Assembly (NCBI RefSeq): GCF_024679245.1
Contig: NW_027125105.1
Location: forward strand, 255,501-319,500
Direction: 5' to 3'
Length of the DNA: 64,000 nt
Origin: Pseudorasbora parva
Taxonomy: Eukaryota > Chordata > Actinopteri > Cypriniformes > Gobionidae
Part shown: positions 62,939 to 64,000 of the stretch, in pieces
How positions within the stretch are numbered: the first letter of the stretch is position 1
How the letters are laid out: each line of letters opens with the position of its first letter
Made by a program: the position numbers and the translations under genes
The notes under the pieces: generated by a model
Database searches by the model: none
What the model was told of the DNA's origin: nothing
Seen by the model: only the letters and a program-made list of their open reading frames with translations

Positions 62939-64000
62939 GTTGAACAGGCAAGCACTGCGGCTGCTGTACCTCAGTTTTCGGGTCGTATGTTCGCGGAAGG
63001 TAGGGTTTTGTCCGTGCAGGCGTCTCATTGCCAGAACGATGTTAGATATGATGTTTTCTCCAGGAATCATCAGTGCACGTGCGTCGCATTGACATTCTTG
63101 GCTAATCAAAATGAAGGGATTCCGTTTCAAATGCCGGACCTCGATAGAGTTTTAGAGGACGGGGACGCGTTGTACGTCGGCGTTAAAATGCAGCTTATGG
63201 CTGAAAGACGATTTAATAGCGATCATCTCACTATGGAGGATGTACCGGTAAGCGTGTCGTCGTTTAACCGAGCATACCAGGTACAGAAGTCTGAAGTGAT
63301 GATGGGATGTCTACGAGCCAGAGGGACCCCTGACATGGAAGGGTGGTGGATTCCTCTCGCTGAAAGACTGCAGTGCCTCACAACAGATGTCAGCCATGCA
63401 CTTCTCATCGTTTCTCCAGAGTGCATCGCGGTGTTCAGAGACCGATGTGGAAGGTACGGATTCTTTGACTCCCACTCAAGGACTGCCGAAGGCTTGCCCC
63501 ATCCTACTGGACATGGACGTGCAGTCATGTTTACTTTTACCCAGCTGAGTGACATGATTGACAGACTCCTCAAAGTCTTCCAGGATCGAGGTGATAGAGC
63601 AACCTATGAATTAATGCCGGTGTCATTTGAAACAGAGCAGCATTCTGGGCAACTACCTTCACCATCGGTTTCTGAACAGACATCGCAATTTACTCCAGCT
63701 TCACCAGAACCAGAGACAAATGTTGGAGCCGAAGTAAATCGTGTTAGCTCAAGAGCGAAAACACCGCATGCGATAGATAAAAGAAATCGGCACAGACGAA
63801 GAAAAGAAATCCGTAAAACTTTAAAAATTTCAAAACAAGTTAGTGAACATAAGGACACAACTCAATCGTATGCAATAAGAAAACTTAAAAGAAGGGATTA
63901 TAAGAGAAAGAGATATGTTACTTTGCAATACCAAACAAATAAAAAAACAGCAATTAGGATAAAGTATAATCAGGATGCTCTCATCCGAAACAAAAAAAGA
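62939..64000 (+). CDS. Herpesvirus tegument-type deubiquitinase-like (peptidase C76-like) protein, open at window end
   Basis: The exon begins after TTATTTACAG and stays open for 354 codons to the last base, with no ATG-to-stop boundary. Numbered with the first exon, about residues 43-245 look like a papain-fold ubiquitin protease of the herpesvirus large-tegument type. Q61 is a candidate oxyanion residue. C75 in HQCTCVALTFL is the candidate nucleophile (codon 63074-63076). LDRVLEDGDALY follows, and FFDSHSR supplies D206 and H208 (63467-63475). The Cys-to-His distance of 133 residues suits that family. A Ser/Pro/Glu linker follows (about 258-300), then a Lys/Arg-rich region with RRRKEIRK and KRRDYKRKRY. 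Similar domains are known to me at the front of fish proteins that continue into Helitron Rep/PIF1 helicase, but no such domain is visible here. It may be cellular or transposon-encoded. Confidence 0.75.

Noticed and set aside
62933..63858. Three minus-strand frames opposite the protease exon
   Set aside because: Shadows of the longer plus-strand exon, which carries the coherent protein motifs.

Overview
The window looks like nuclear DNA of a teleost fish, most likely a cyprinid. The evidence is GT/AG introns, long (CA)n and (CT)n tracts, a hAT-type non-autonomous transposon, a CA-flanked dispersed repeat familiar from cyprinid genomes, and very large ATGCTAATC and CCTAGCAAC minisatellites. 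No bacterial gene, rRNA, tRNA or CRISPR was found. The species call rests on recalled repeat families, not on a search.

Region 1 (1 to about 57014) is one huge head-to-tail array of 37 units, 35 complete and 2 partial. All units lie in the same orientation. Thirty-six copies of a 62-bp 3' end run from GGGCCCCGAG to TTTCTAG and contain the hairpin ACAATTTCTTCAGGAATTGT five bases before a terminal CTAG. The next unit starts directly after that CTAG. Bodies fall into three classes, called here A (19 units), B (10) and C (8). Thirteen units also carry a CCTAGCAACC minisatellite followed by an ATGCTAATCATGTTAGC minisatellite. A 12-nt segment of the 3' end (GCAAGCACCACT) is the exact reverse complement of the start of a 50-bp 5' leader (AGTGGTGCTTGC), which is present 0 to 5 times per unit. 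I read the array as tandem non-autonomous Helitron/Helentron-like elements that later grew by recombination. This is inference. The many 60-100 codon frames in the array are by-products of the repeats.

Region 2 (57015 to 57540) is array-edge DNA with TAC/TAA/ATCATA microsatellites and a poly-A tract.

Region 3 (57541 to 64000) is the 5' part of a split gene on the + strand. It has three CCAAT boxes, several small untranslated exons without any ATG, a 29-codon first coding exon (60303-60389), and a 2.5-kb intron full of simple repeats and transposons. A coding exon then stays open from 62939 to the window end (354 codons). This exon carries the Q...QC...DxH layout of a herpesvirus tegument-type deubiquitinase (peptidase C76-like) fold, followed by a Ser/Pro/acidic linker and a Lys/Arg-rich stretch. 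It is the only convincing protein gene here and continues beyond the window. It may be the N-terminal part of a mobile-element protein of the Helitron/PIF1 kind or a host gene; the visible sequence cannot decide.
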